A stretch of 37,999 nt of DNA from Bacillota bacterium (lineage in GTDB: Bacteria > Bacillota > Clostridia > Acetivibrionales > JAEXSP01): NCBI GenBank assembly GCA_023453795.1, contig JAEXSP010000021.1, forward strand, positions 1 through 37,999. The letters run 5' to 3'. Of this stretch, positions 10,701-17,700 are shown in pieces. A program made the position numbers and the translations under genes. Position 1 is the first letter of the stretch, and every line of letters starts with the position of its first letter. The notes under the pieces are model-generated. The model was given only the letters and a program-made list of their open reading frames with translations, was not told the DNA's origin and did not search any database.

Positions 10701-10707
10701 TTATCAT
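4717..10707 (-). CDS. Giant GLUG-repeat surface adhesin with C-terminal SLH domains
   Basis: 1996 residues from ATG at 10707, with GGGGGAG upstream. Order of parts: signal peptide (basic start, ILLVGMTPVSA); an acidic linker rich in E and D; three large blocks, each starting with a PLRIETA/DPYRIYTA-type segment, then LENDIDLSIYGKDYDGGKGW and FDGNNKTITGLYIN, then runs of GLUG motifs (VGGIAG/VGGVVGY); Ig-like repeats (GTVTVDGTYRIGQTL); a glycine/serine linker (GGDDGGSSGGGGSSS); a beta-rich domain; and three SLH repeats (NPFSDVRESDWFY to the end). SLH repeats anchor it to the cell wall; GLUG regions form a beta-helix-like stalk, often adhesive. Transcribed divergently from a TetR regulator. GC content rises in the SLH part (4720-5700), suggesting a mosaic gene. 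Confidence 0.93.
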   Translation of the reverse strand: MIKKRGFRKLTAMLMSVILLVGMTPVSAIGEKSELPSGASGEIIAFEKLAAELGEQRVPLGTLEQNLELPGILMATIQFKVPEDEGLLGSGERSPELELEDTESDTLLDKEEDDTEKEVHKEVHTKAEGDVTIPLPVRWASSPAYDGEKAGEYMFRPEVPESFILTEDIDIPQIKVIVDKEETVPRILKEFTLLSTESGEAKVAGLGTEDNPLRIETAEHLAFFAWCWKNGKLPTSLPANPHLLLENDLDLSAYGKDYDGGKGWIPIGTDSRPFKGSFDGNNMTITGLYINRSEESYIGLFGLIANSTVKNIFIEDAVIYGSYFVGSVVGDSSGTESSVENCVSSATVSGFFSVGGIAGKAINLKNCVSSGAVSGSTYVGGIVGEVAHGEWYNFISFSIQNCVSSSMVTGIDNVGGITGWVPQYGLLNCISSGEVSGVSWVGGIAGSAAGVTIQNCISSGGVRGTYLVGGIAGSYGGGLVGDVLVSINNCVALNSFIGYSTGSIEDEVYAGRIVGAHSGKDALVNNYAYSEMKVNDGIIKSGAGAHNNIHGESVGFDDIETLWTTGGLSESWNEDGAWTLSEGKLPVLKDLPNQSNLLPVHIAGPAGFAGSGTEDDPYRIYTASDLNKLADLVNDGIDHGGFYRLENDIDLSIYGKDYDGGKGWTAIGSSESPFQGIFDGNNKKITGLYINRDQDNVGLFGYINHGTVKNVVLVGGNVSGMNNVGGVAGYVFFSSGVIENCINTGSISGKENVGGVVGYSELSTISKFNNTGSISGVNHVGGVIGHSLGGSIKKCINTGSIRAEGDQVGGVVGFNQSEVNACLNKGNIRANEQVGGVVGANNGAVYNSINTGSISAKAQVGGIAGQNIYIVSKCVNTGSIIGQKQIGGIAGKGGDISGIENCATLNGNLIGEDDLGRIVGLRGNLSSDHLDNNYAFANMIINGEDLSGGAADDKNGASVGIDDIKTLWTTGGLNASWNSWDSVWTLAEGKLPVLKDIPDQSDSLPAHIVGIEGSGTEGDPYRIYSAETMKYMADRVNSDIHSQYADKHFRLENNIDLSVYEYYDEEKGWTPIGSSQYPFKGYFDGNNKTITGLYINCTDNDYVGLFGYVENGIVKNLTFEGASINGKSYVGALAGYVENGTVDNFVNTGTISGTGIYVGGVVGYVHSGKVKNCISTGNITGNNTYVGGVVGYAEGGTVENCISSGNITGNNTYVGGMVGYVHSSTVENCISIGSVSGSNTYAGGVVGYVHSGTVERCISTGNISGNNTHVGGVIGYVEDGTVEYCAALSFSINGKTCGRVTSETKGTLSNNFAFSGIKVNGTTVSGTHNDLNGADTNITSLLKGSFWSETVKWDESVWSIGDNRLPYLKALPHYAPRLHSNAYTLPMPDSGDIVLTAVPNAMAKSAETQTVILMATGDFQNTMWPELTWETNGGSLHTYGDTFGSELTVPADFTGKITVTVKLKSFPYLPGKSVTVQANGDLAGTVTVDGTYRIGQTLTANIRDISENPGALSYQWMRGDEPIIGATNESYVLTEEDFNHIVSVCITAKYYLDKIQSEGQTVLRRVNSTTPIAPKLESKTQTSITLATVTGYEYALLPAYGDTAQLALAGAFQPNPVFEGLNSGTSYDLYQRIAQTDIVEASPFSEKLVVITKHIPSGGDDGGSSGGGGSSSNTPTTPVAKIKSGGSITGTNLDQLISKGNTLTVDGDNGAKLVFDADALKGIDVQTSGDIKVEIKDVSAEHQDAHEGKLVFSLTVSSGRDTISNFGGRVTVYLPYELKEGERAQGVTVWHLASDGTMTEIPCTYNPATKLATFMVTHFSLYVVGVDGAEPWVNPFSDVRESDWFYGTVEFANRNGLFVGTGADTFSPNSPMTRDMLWTVLGRLDGQSFSGSGVYNTARSWAIGAGITDGANPNGNITREQMVTILWRFTGSPKVGGNLSKFSDAGSVASYAADAMAWAVEKGIVAGTNGALMPQGNATRAQVAGILQRFIEGMAN
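6861..7280 (-). repeat. 84-bp tandem repeats inside the adhesin gene
   Basis: The sequence around AGGTATTG recurs at 6903, 6987, 7071, 7155 and 7239, exactly 84 bp apart, with high identity between neighbours. Each unit codes for 28 residues of the form NTYVGGVVGY...TVENCISSGNITGN. The exact period and near-identity mean the array can expand or shrink by slippage or recombination, changing the stalk length in 28-residue steps. Confidence 0.9.
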
Positions 10708-10743
10708 ACAATCTCCCCCAGTTTCTTTCTATCTATCCCCAAC

Positions 10744-10842
10744 GGTTTACTAGATCTGTATCTCTTGACTTGAAATCAATCACAATATATACTAGTTTGT
10801 GCTAACCTTATTTTGTAAATAGGTTCGGTTAACCAGTTTAGT
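10744..10842. promoter_or_regulatory. Candidate operator region between adhesin and TetR genes
   Basis: The 189-bp divergent gap contains ACTAGTTTGTGCTAACC (10791-10807) facing GGTTAACCAGTTTAGT (10827-10842) as an imperfect inverted pair. A perfect 8-bp palindrome GGTTAACC lies at 10827-10834, and a related CGGTTTACTAG at 10743-10753. TetR proteins usually bind palindromes in their own divergent promoter region. The assignment rests on position and symmetry only. Confidence 0.35.
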
Positions 10843-10896
10843 GAATGCATTTATTATATATAATTAATAGACAAACTTCAACAGAAAGAGATATGT

Positions 10897-11523
10897 ATGA
10901 GAGAAAAAAAACCTAACAAGAGAAAGGTTCAGGGGGCTGAAACCAAAAAGAAGCTTTATGAAATTGCTGTCGAACTGTTTGCACAGCAAGATTATACCGA
11001 CGTTAGCATAGAGGATATTACAGATGCTGCTGGAATTACTAAGGGAGCCTTTTATGTCCATTTTGAGTCTAAGAATGCGCTGATCGCCATGTTAATTGCA
11101 GACCGAGCTGCCCGTACCGATAAAGACTATAGAAATTTTTTGGAGACACTGCCTTCTAATATGCCTGCTTCTCAAGTCCTTCTCGCTTTAACAAAAAAGA
11201 TAGCTGATGTTCTTATCCATACCATCGGCCGTGAAAATATGAAGAAGGTCTACCAGTTGCTCCTTGAAGGAACCGTAGACACCGAATCTGTAAAAGGCTA
11301 CAATCGAGAGCTTTACGCATTGTATTTCAGCATCATTACAAAAGGTATTGAGCAGGGAGAATTTAAGACCACCCTCCCCCCCGAAGCTCTTTCCCGACAT
11401 TTTGTGATGGCGATCCGGGGTATCTGTTATGAGTGGTGTATCAGTTACCCTGACTTTGATTTAAAGGAGCAGGCATTGGAGCATTGCCGACTACTTATTG
11501 AAGGAATATTAGCACAATCTTAG
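10897..11523 (+). CDS. TetR/AcrR-family transcriptional regulator
   Basis: 208 residues. The N-terminal helix-turn-helix is clear: KKLYEIAVELFAQQDYTDVSIEDITDAAGITKGAFYVHFESKNALI (about residues 19-63, split here as KKLYEIAVELFAQ then DVSIEDITDAAGITKG and FYVHFESKNAL). The C-terminal ligand-binding domain is helical and of normal length. TetR proteins repress promoters until a small ligand binds. It starts 190 bp from the divergent adhesin gene and probably controls it and itself. The ribosome binding site is weak (AGAAAGAG). A strong intrinsic terminator follows 60 bp after the stop, so it is a single-gene transcript. Confidence 0.92.
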   Translation: MREKKPNKRKVQGAETKKKLYEIAVELFAQQDYTDVSIEDITDAAGITKGAFYVHFESKNALIAMLIADRAARTDKDYRNFLETLPSNMPASQVLLALTKKIADVLIHTIGRENMKKVYQLLLEGTVDTESVKGYNRELYALYFSIITKGIEQGEFKTTLPPEALSRHFVMAIRGICYEWCISYPDFDLKEQALEHCRLLIEGILAQS

Positions 11524-11583
11524 GAATCGCTCCGGCTATAATCCAAGTTATTACAGCAACAATCAAATAAGTCATGCTTTTTT

Positions 11584-11610
11584 AACAGCTAGTTTGCTAG
11601 CTGTTTTTTT
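11584..11610 (+). terminator. Rho-independent terminator of the TetR gene
   Basis: A perfect 9-bp stem AACAGCTAG / CTAGCTGTT with a 4-base loop is followed by an unbroken run of T. It lies 60 bp past the TetR stop codon. Confidence 0.93.
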
Positions 11611-12229
11611 ATCCCCTTTTCTCATCAGCTAAGTCTTCTCGCAAAATTTTATATACATCAGAAGCGCAATTCTTTGTATTCGTTATTCTTTTTAGAATTC
11701 TTATATGTGCCAGGGGACGGTGGACGGTTCTTTGCCACGTCTTCTTGATTCTTTGAAACACTCCCCTGTCATTGCCCAAAACGTTTGCCATTTCTCTGAT
11801 TGAAAGGTTGGTTTTACTCTTCAATTCGCTGATCAGCTTATTCTTTTCGTCCTGTTCACAAGATCATTTATCTCTGCTCTTTCCAACATATTATCAGATA
11901 AATATCTTTCAATAAAGCTTTCTATCTCTTTCCTGCTTTTCAGTTCTTTTTCTTCATTTGACTCATGGTATACAATAAAGATATCATCATTCTTCTGACT
12001 GAATCTTTTGAATAATTCTTTTGCTTTAAGCCTATTGTCCGAGAAAATACCCAAAACTGTTTCAGTTTCAACAAACCTGTATCGTTAGCGGTTTTTTCAA
12101 TCAGACGCCTCATGGTATTAACAAACTGCTGTTTGTCTTCATCGTCAATAAATAGACTTTTCCTCTCATTTCCCTTGCTATTACATGATAAATATTACTT
12201 TCACTCTTAATGCTTTCTCTTCTCGGCAT
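11609..12229 (-). pseudogene. Decayed REP-associated tyrosine transposase (RAYT, Y1_Tnp)
   Basis: ATG at 12227-12229 follows GGGGAG and reads MPRRESIKSESNIYHVIARG, the typical start of RAYT/IS200-like transposases. A one-base loss then shifts the frame; it resumes as LFIDDEDKQQFVNTMRRLIE. After TGLLKLKQFWVF the middle of the domain is missing, including the HUH and catalytic tyrosine region. The C-terminal part resumes (FSDNRLKAKELFKRFSQ) and shifts again at about 11840. It then reads the characteristic tail KLISELKSKTNLSIREMANV and LGNDRGVFQRIKK. The frame runs on through the element's end to 11609. The protein is clearly inactive: two frameshifts and a large internal deletion. Confidence 0.8.
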
Positions 12230-12308
12230 AAAAAATCTCCCCAATTGGTTGTTTTGGGAAGATTATATCATAATCGTCATTGCGTGCCAAAGAACCGGCC
12301 CTTGTCGC
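11707..12308. mobile_element. RAYT element relic bounded by inverted repeats
   Basis: CGGTTCTTTGCCACG (11725-11739) faces CGTGCCAAAGAACCG (12283-12297), 14 of 15 bases paired. Flanking bases (GGGGACGG on the left, CCGGCCCTTGTC on the right) continue the similarity. These are the GGGGACGGTTC-type ends usually found around RAYT genes in Firmicutes, and they enclose the decayed transposase. Confidence 0.65.
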
Positions 12309-12315
12309 ATGTTGT

Positions 12316-14253
12316 CTATATATTTTGAGCAGCCAGATAGGCTTCTTGTGTCGCATCTATAAATTTTCTTGCTTCGATACAATCCCCTATCTTGTATATT
12401 TCGTTTACATGGTTTTCAAGCTGGAGATACAATGAATCATTCGCCTTAAATCCTACCGATATTATCACTGTATCACAAGGTAGTTCTCTTGTATTACCGC
12501 TGGATTCCTTTACAACAGCGCCTTTATCGGTTATCTCCACCAGCTCCAGTCCTCCTTCTGTCTTTACCCCTTTTTCCTTCAGTGCCTGAAGTAGTGAAAA
12601 CTTTGACATGAAGATAACATCCTGTGCTACTTCAGGGAGCATATCAATGATTGTAACGTTCTTTCCCTTTTCCGCCAAATGGAGTCCTGTCTCACATCCA
12701 ACAAGGCCACCACCCACAATTACTACGTTTTCACCTGTCTGCTCATTCTCTTTTAACATAGTAGTAGCAATTTTTACACTGGGCTTGTCAATTCCAGGTA
12801 TTTTCGAAATAATAGGGCTTGAGCCTGTTGCAACTATAACGGCATCCGGCTTTAACTCCTGGACCAATTCCTTTGTTCCCAGAGTATTGTACCTTACATC
12901 GACATTGGAGTGTTTGATTTTGCGGACCAAATACTTACAATATGCTTCGACCTCTTTCTTATGGTCCATAATGGCCCCTTCCAGCAGATGTCCGCCCAGT
13001 TCCGAGGATTTTTCCAATAAAGTGACACGATGACCCTTTTCTTCAGCTAAGATTGCAGCTTGCATACCTGCCATTCCGCCACCGATGATTAGGACATTTT
13101 TAGGTTTGTTTGTTGGAATTATAGGGCTCAAATATTCCTTTCCGAGGACCGGATTTACACTACAAGCTGCATACTGCCCAAAAAATACCCTGTTAATACA
13201 CTGCATACATCTAACGCATGGGATGATATCCTCTGTCTTGTCGGCACGGACTTTATTCACCCATTCAGGATCTGCCAGCAAGGACCTTGCAAGCCCGATA
13301 AAGTCAAGCTTATTATCCTCAACTAACTTATTTGCCAGAACAGGATCTCCAATATTACCGTCGGAAATAACCTGAATACCTACCTCTTCTCTAACTTTAT
13401 TGGCATATTCAACAGAAACTCCATCTTCCATATATTCTGTTGGAATCAGCAGGTTCATGTTGTCATAGCTCCCACGTCTTAAATGAAGGGTATCAATTCC
13501 TATTCCTTTGAGTATTTTTGCCATCTCTATGGTTTCGTCAAGCTCTCTTCCACCTGGAAAACCATGGTCTAGAGCCAAGCCAACAATAAAAGGGAAGTCT
13601 CTTCCAACATTTTTCCTGGCACTTTCAATACATTCTAATAAAAATCTCATTCGGTTTTCCAGGCTTCCTCCATATTCATCGGTTCTGCGGTTCCATACAG
13701 AGGATAAAAATTGATCTCCCAAGTAAGCAGTAAAGTGGACATAGATGATGTCAAAGCCGGCCTGTTTTGCTAGTCCTGCAGCTTTACCATAGGCCTCTAC
13801 CAGCTCAGCGATTTCATCTTTTGTTAATTCACGGGTTTTTATCTCCGAATTTCCCAGCAAAGCATTTTCTGAAGGCCCTACTGGCCATTTTTCTTTAAGG
13901 GCATCATCTGCCAATCTTCCAGTTCCAGGAGATAACTCGATTGCAATTTTTGCATCGTATCGGTGTGCCATTTCTGTTATCTCGTAGAAATATTTTATTT
14001 GATTTACTGAGTTCAAAGTAGCATATCCATAGGTTAGAGGATAGGGGTCTACATTTTTCTCTGCTTTGACATGTGTGGTGATAATAAGCCCAACACCGCC
14101 TTTTGCTCTGGCTTTATAATACTCAAAATATCTTTCTCCAAGGACAGGGGGTTCTCCTATTGAAAATTGTGTATTCATTGGTGACATGACCAATCTGTTC
14201 TTGATTTTTAAATTGCCTATATACGCTGGTTCGAATAGTTTATCGTAAGCCAT
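12316..14253 (-). CDS. NADH:flavin oxidoreductase, OYE-type with Fe-S and FAD domains (2,4-dienoyl-CoA/enoate reductase family)
   Basis: 645 residues from ATG at 14253, with GGAGG 7 bases upstream; the in-frame ATG at 14280 is a poorer start. The N-terminal half is an FMN-binding TIM barrel (LFEPAYIGNLKIKNRLVMSP, then YGGSLENRMRFLLE and RSLLADPEWVNK). Next is a cysteine cluster (CVRCMQC...C) for a 4Fe-4S centre. The C-terminal half has two Rossmann motifs (VLIIGGGMAGMQAA and VVIVGGGLVGCETGL) for FAD and NAD(P)H. Such enzymes reduce activated C=C bonds (enoates, dienoyl-CoA, steroid enones) in the cytosol of anaerobes; the exact substrate cannot be read from sequence. The end (KIGDCIEARKFIDATQEAYL) is complete. 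Confidence 0.92.
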   Translation of the reverse strand: MAYDKLFEPAYIGNLKIKNRLVMSPMNTQFSIGEPPVLGERYFEYYKARAKGGVGLIITTHVKAEKNVDPYPLTYGYATLNSVNQIKYFYEITEMAHRYDAKIAIELSPGTGRLADDALKEKWPVGPSENALLGNSEIKTRELTKDEIAELVEAYGKAAGLAKQAGFDIIYVHFTAYLGDQFLSSVWNRRTDEYGGSLENRMRFLLECIESARKNVGRDFPFIVGLALDHGFPGGRELDETIEMAKILKGIGIDTLHLRRGSYDNMNLLIPTEYMEDGVSVEYANKVREEVGIQVISDGNIGDPVLANKLVEDNKLDFIGLARSLLADPEWVNKVRADKTEDIIPCVRCMQCINRVFFGQYAACSVNPVLGKEYLSPIIPTNKPKNVLIIGGGMAGMQAAILAEEKGHRVTLLEKSSELGGHLLEGAIMDHKKEVEAYCKYLVRKIKHSNVDVRYNTLGTKELVQELKPDAVIVATGSSPIISKIPGIDKPSVKIATTMLKENEQTGENVVIVGGGLVGCETGLHLAEKGKNVTIIDMLPEVAQDVIFMSKFSLLQALKEKGVKTEGGLELVEITDKGAVVKESSGNTRELPCDTVIISVGFKANDSLYLQLENHVNEIYKIGDCIEARKFIDATQEAYLAAQNI

Positions 14254-14359
14254 TATTATACCTCCATCATTTTTATACATTCTTTAATTTGTGAAACAAG
14301 CAGCAGGATTATACTCTAATGGCTTAATAAAAAAATTTGTTATTGTGATAATCGTGATG

Positions 14360-14469
14360 TTACCGCGAACAATAAAAATAAGGGTTCTCCACATTAGTAC
14401 CTTGGCCGATCTGCCGAGAGAAAAACTCAATGTCAGAAAACCCTTTATTTATCAGTGTTTTGAGTAGTT
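14360..14469 (-). other. Coding-like fragment overlapping a long imperfect hairpin
   Basis: After a TAG at 14470-14472 the minus strand reads KTLINKGFSDIEFF and RQIGQGTNVENPYFYCSR to TAA at 14360. It has no start codon. Within it, arms 14376-14395 and 14429-14450 pair as an imperfect ~20-bp inverted repeat, each arm containing AGGGTT/AACCCT. It is probably the tail of a lost gene or part of a repeat element next to the island edge. The family is not recognised. Confidence 0.35.
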
Positions 14470-14498
14470 CTATTTCTCAACCCTTGACATCAACACAC

Positions 14499-14561
14499 TC
14501 CACATGTGTTGAATAGACAAAAATGATGTCCTATAAGCCTAGTGGGGTCTTGGCGGCAGAC
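14499..14561 (-). repeat. Left copy of flanking direct repeat (candidate attachment site)
   Basis: Bases 14499-14530 match 21028-21059 at 31 of 32 positions. After a diverged stretch, CTTGGCGG recurs at exactly the same offset (14549 and 21078). Read on the minus strand it codes DIIFVYSTHVECVDVKG and a stop. STHVECV resembles the last residues of RlmD/TrmA methyltransferases; the intact rlmD at 24394-25767 ends in TAHVECVVLI. The DNA ACACACTCCAC is shared with that gene. Both copies have the same orientation, so they form direct repeats around the 14.5-21.1 kb block. Confidence 0.75.
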
Positions 14562-14671
14562 TACATAATACAATAGTGACATATTTTAAAGGGGGCGAAT
14601 TCTTTTCCTTTATTGACAGTTTTCATTGCGGCATATTTTGACTTCTTCATTTATCCCAAACGTCTAGGCTG

Positions 14672-14705
14672 AATTAAAATGCCTCTCGGCTTATGTCTTA
14701 AGACC
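14672..14705 (-). terminator. Weak terminator-like hairpin after the STAND gene, or half a GEMM riboswitch
   Basis: On the minus strand GCC-GAGA-GGC is followed by ATTTTAATT, 26 bp after the NTPase stop codon. The wider sequence (GGTCTTAAG ... CAGCC) also resembles the 3' half of the c-di-GMP-I aptamer seen at 21172-21250, but the GACGCAAAGCC half is absent. Either reading is possible. Confidence 0.4.
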
Positions 14706-14715
14706 AAAAATACAT

Positions 14716-17700
14716 TCATCTACCTTCAATCACTTCATCTATTTGTTCTTGTTCTATTCGTCGCTGCCATACCATAATATCTCTTTCTATCCTTTGTTTA
14801 TGCTTTAGGTAGGCTAATCCATGAAGTTCTGGGAGGAGTGATTTCAAAAAGGTTATTCTCTCTTCCATATACGGAATCATACTACCCATACCACCCCAAT
14901 GATTAGGTTCGAGATCAAGTTTATTAAATAGTTCAGGATCTGGATTCAACCGAATCAAATGGTGAATATGTATTTTTCTCCGTCCAGGAGAAATTTCTGT
15001 AATAGATGAAAATAGTAATTCCATAAGATTCATATTACTATAGTTACAATCAATAAAATGAGAAATCCAGTCATCCTGACACTTAGTTTTAGCACCCGAT
15101 TCATCACGACACTTTAATATGTTTTCTATATAGTGCGAAATTTGCCAAATATCAAGTTCTTCATAAGTGCAATACTTTATAATAATCTTATCTGCAAGCT
15201 CGATATAATTCTCGCAATCCCATATAGCAGATAATCGCTCTTCATCTCCGTGTATCCATGATTTTCTTTCTTTCGATACTGTAAACTCTATATATTCATC
15301 AAAAAACGTAAAATCATTTTTAGCGAATGCAATTAAAAATTTCCCATCATAGTCCTCATGTTTATCATAAGAAATCAACTTGAAGTAAATATCTTTTAGC
15401 AAGTTCCAATTATCTTTATACTGTTCAATTAATACTTTAGGTTTAGTAACATGTGAATTGAGCATTAATCCAAAATAAATTGAAAATATGAATGGGGAAT
15501 ATTCATATTTTTTTATAATAATCTTACTGGCTTTAATAAAAACCTCATTGTCATAAATTATGTAATTTTTCAGGAATTCAAGGCTCCTATATGGTGATGA
15601 TGTAATATTCCCTTCTTTTTCTGATAAAAAATCATAAAAGTTTTGGACATATAATTCTGATATTAATTCCTTGGGAAGATTTTTATAAAACGAAAATTGC
15701 CAAGCATTTTTTTTTGTAAATTCAATGTTACTGATTAGTTCATTTGTTCTTTTGTCGCCAACAATCTCAAACAATTTAATTATTATATTATCCGGGAACA
15801 AATCTAATGGCGTATTATATTCTAAATAATTTTCAACTGCAAACAAAAACAACTCTTTGTCTGCAGATAGACAACTAAACAAATATTGTAAACCTTCTTG
15901 AATATCCCATGTATTATTAGGGTCGTGTTTTTCCAAATCAGTACAGATCCTTAAAATTTTAAGCACAAGGCCTTGGTCACATTTTTCAGCCAAATCTTTA
16001 ATATCTTGCTCCTTAAGTTCTTTTTCTTTTTCCCAATCGAATTCTTCTAAATGTTTTTCTCCTTTTAAGATACAATAAATTAAATAACCTGGACTGGTTA
16101 AGTACTTCAAAAACTGTGCAGTTGCATCTATCCCCTCGCGCTTAACTCGATCTGATACAATCTTTGCAATAATACAATGAGATAGTTGCAATGAAGAGAA
16201 CTTTTCGTTGAAAAAGTTTAGTATATATTGAAAATCAAATCTAATTATATCTTTGTCTACTTCATCACCAAAATGTTGACCGTATTCCTTTATTATTGTT
16301 TCTATTTTCAGTTTGTAGTTCTCATTGTTATATAATTCGAATAAACTATTCCATATCATTTCCCGATATTGTTTGGAGCCATCGCTAAATTGAACAGGTA
16401 TCTTATAAATAGTGATAGTTTTGCCTCTCCCTGCTTCTGCTGGTGAGTGATGAAGTTTCAAAAACTCAGCGGCTACTCTTAAAAAGAGTATAATTACGTT
16501 CACGTTCTTCCAATTATCAGTATGCTCAATAAACTTATTAACTAATTGTATCTGCGTCCAATAATCATATTTAAAAGACTCTTTATTAATTCCAAAAAAG
16601 TTGTTGATAGTATGATAGCAATCCATAAATTTTTGAGGTAGTTTATTGTAATATGAAAACAATAAATCAAGTGCATCAGGAAGAACCTGTCTATCTTGAA
16701 ACCCACCCAAAATCGCAAGAATATCATCATTAACACTATTATTACGGCTTTCTTTTTCAAAATCGACAGTATCAATATTAAATGCTTCTTGTGACATATT
16801 ATCGATCTTCTCTTTTATCATTAATAAAGTATCAGTGGGTCTTATTATATAAAATGCTTTGACAAAGTCAAAGAACAGGGGATTATTTGAATGTTTAAAG
16901 TCGTCCCAAACAATTCCAATTTCTTTTTCAAGTTGATGATACATATCCGTAGAAGCAAAAATATTTCCCAAAATATTAGTTGCATTAATAACACGTGGTT
17001 TATAGTTACTAAAGCAAGCTTTTACCATAACTGAAAAAGGAATAATCTTTTTCTTTATAAATACATATTCCAGCAAATAGTTACCAAGACATTGATCAGA
17101 TATTTTGACAGCCTTATCATTATAGATATCAACCAATTCCAGTTCATGCAACTGATGAGTATAAGTAATAAATGCTCTTTCAGATATTCCGAGTGCCTCT
17201 AAAACGGGTATTAATATATCCAAGTGATCCAGATTGATGGCTGTTAAAAAAGAGATTATTCCTGCCGTCACACATAAATTTTTATCTTGATTTATAATAC
17301 TATCTTTAAGAAAATTTCCGTAATATCCTTCATATAATTGAGTGGCATCGTTTATGCTATCCAATGATTGTGTTTCAACTGCAAGTTTTCCCGCAATTAT
17401 AGCTAGTCTAGCATTACCTTCAGCAATTTTAACTATCTTGTCCAAATAATTTGAGTTTAAAATATTTAAATTAACTTTTAAAATCTCCTTAATTTCTTCA
17501 TCTGAAAATAAATTAATCATGCAAATTTCAGGAATAGCAAACTCACGCACATTTTGTACAGTTGTTTGTTTAGCATAGTCTCTTACCGTAATAATGATTT
17601 TAACATCGTATCCTTGCTTCTGCTTTGTAAGATACTGTAATACATGATGCAAGCCAGTGATTTGATTTGCGTCATCAATCATTAATAAATATTTGCCAGG

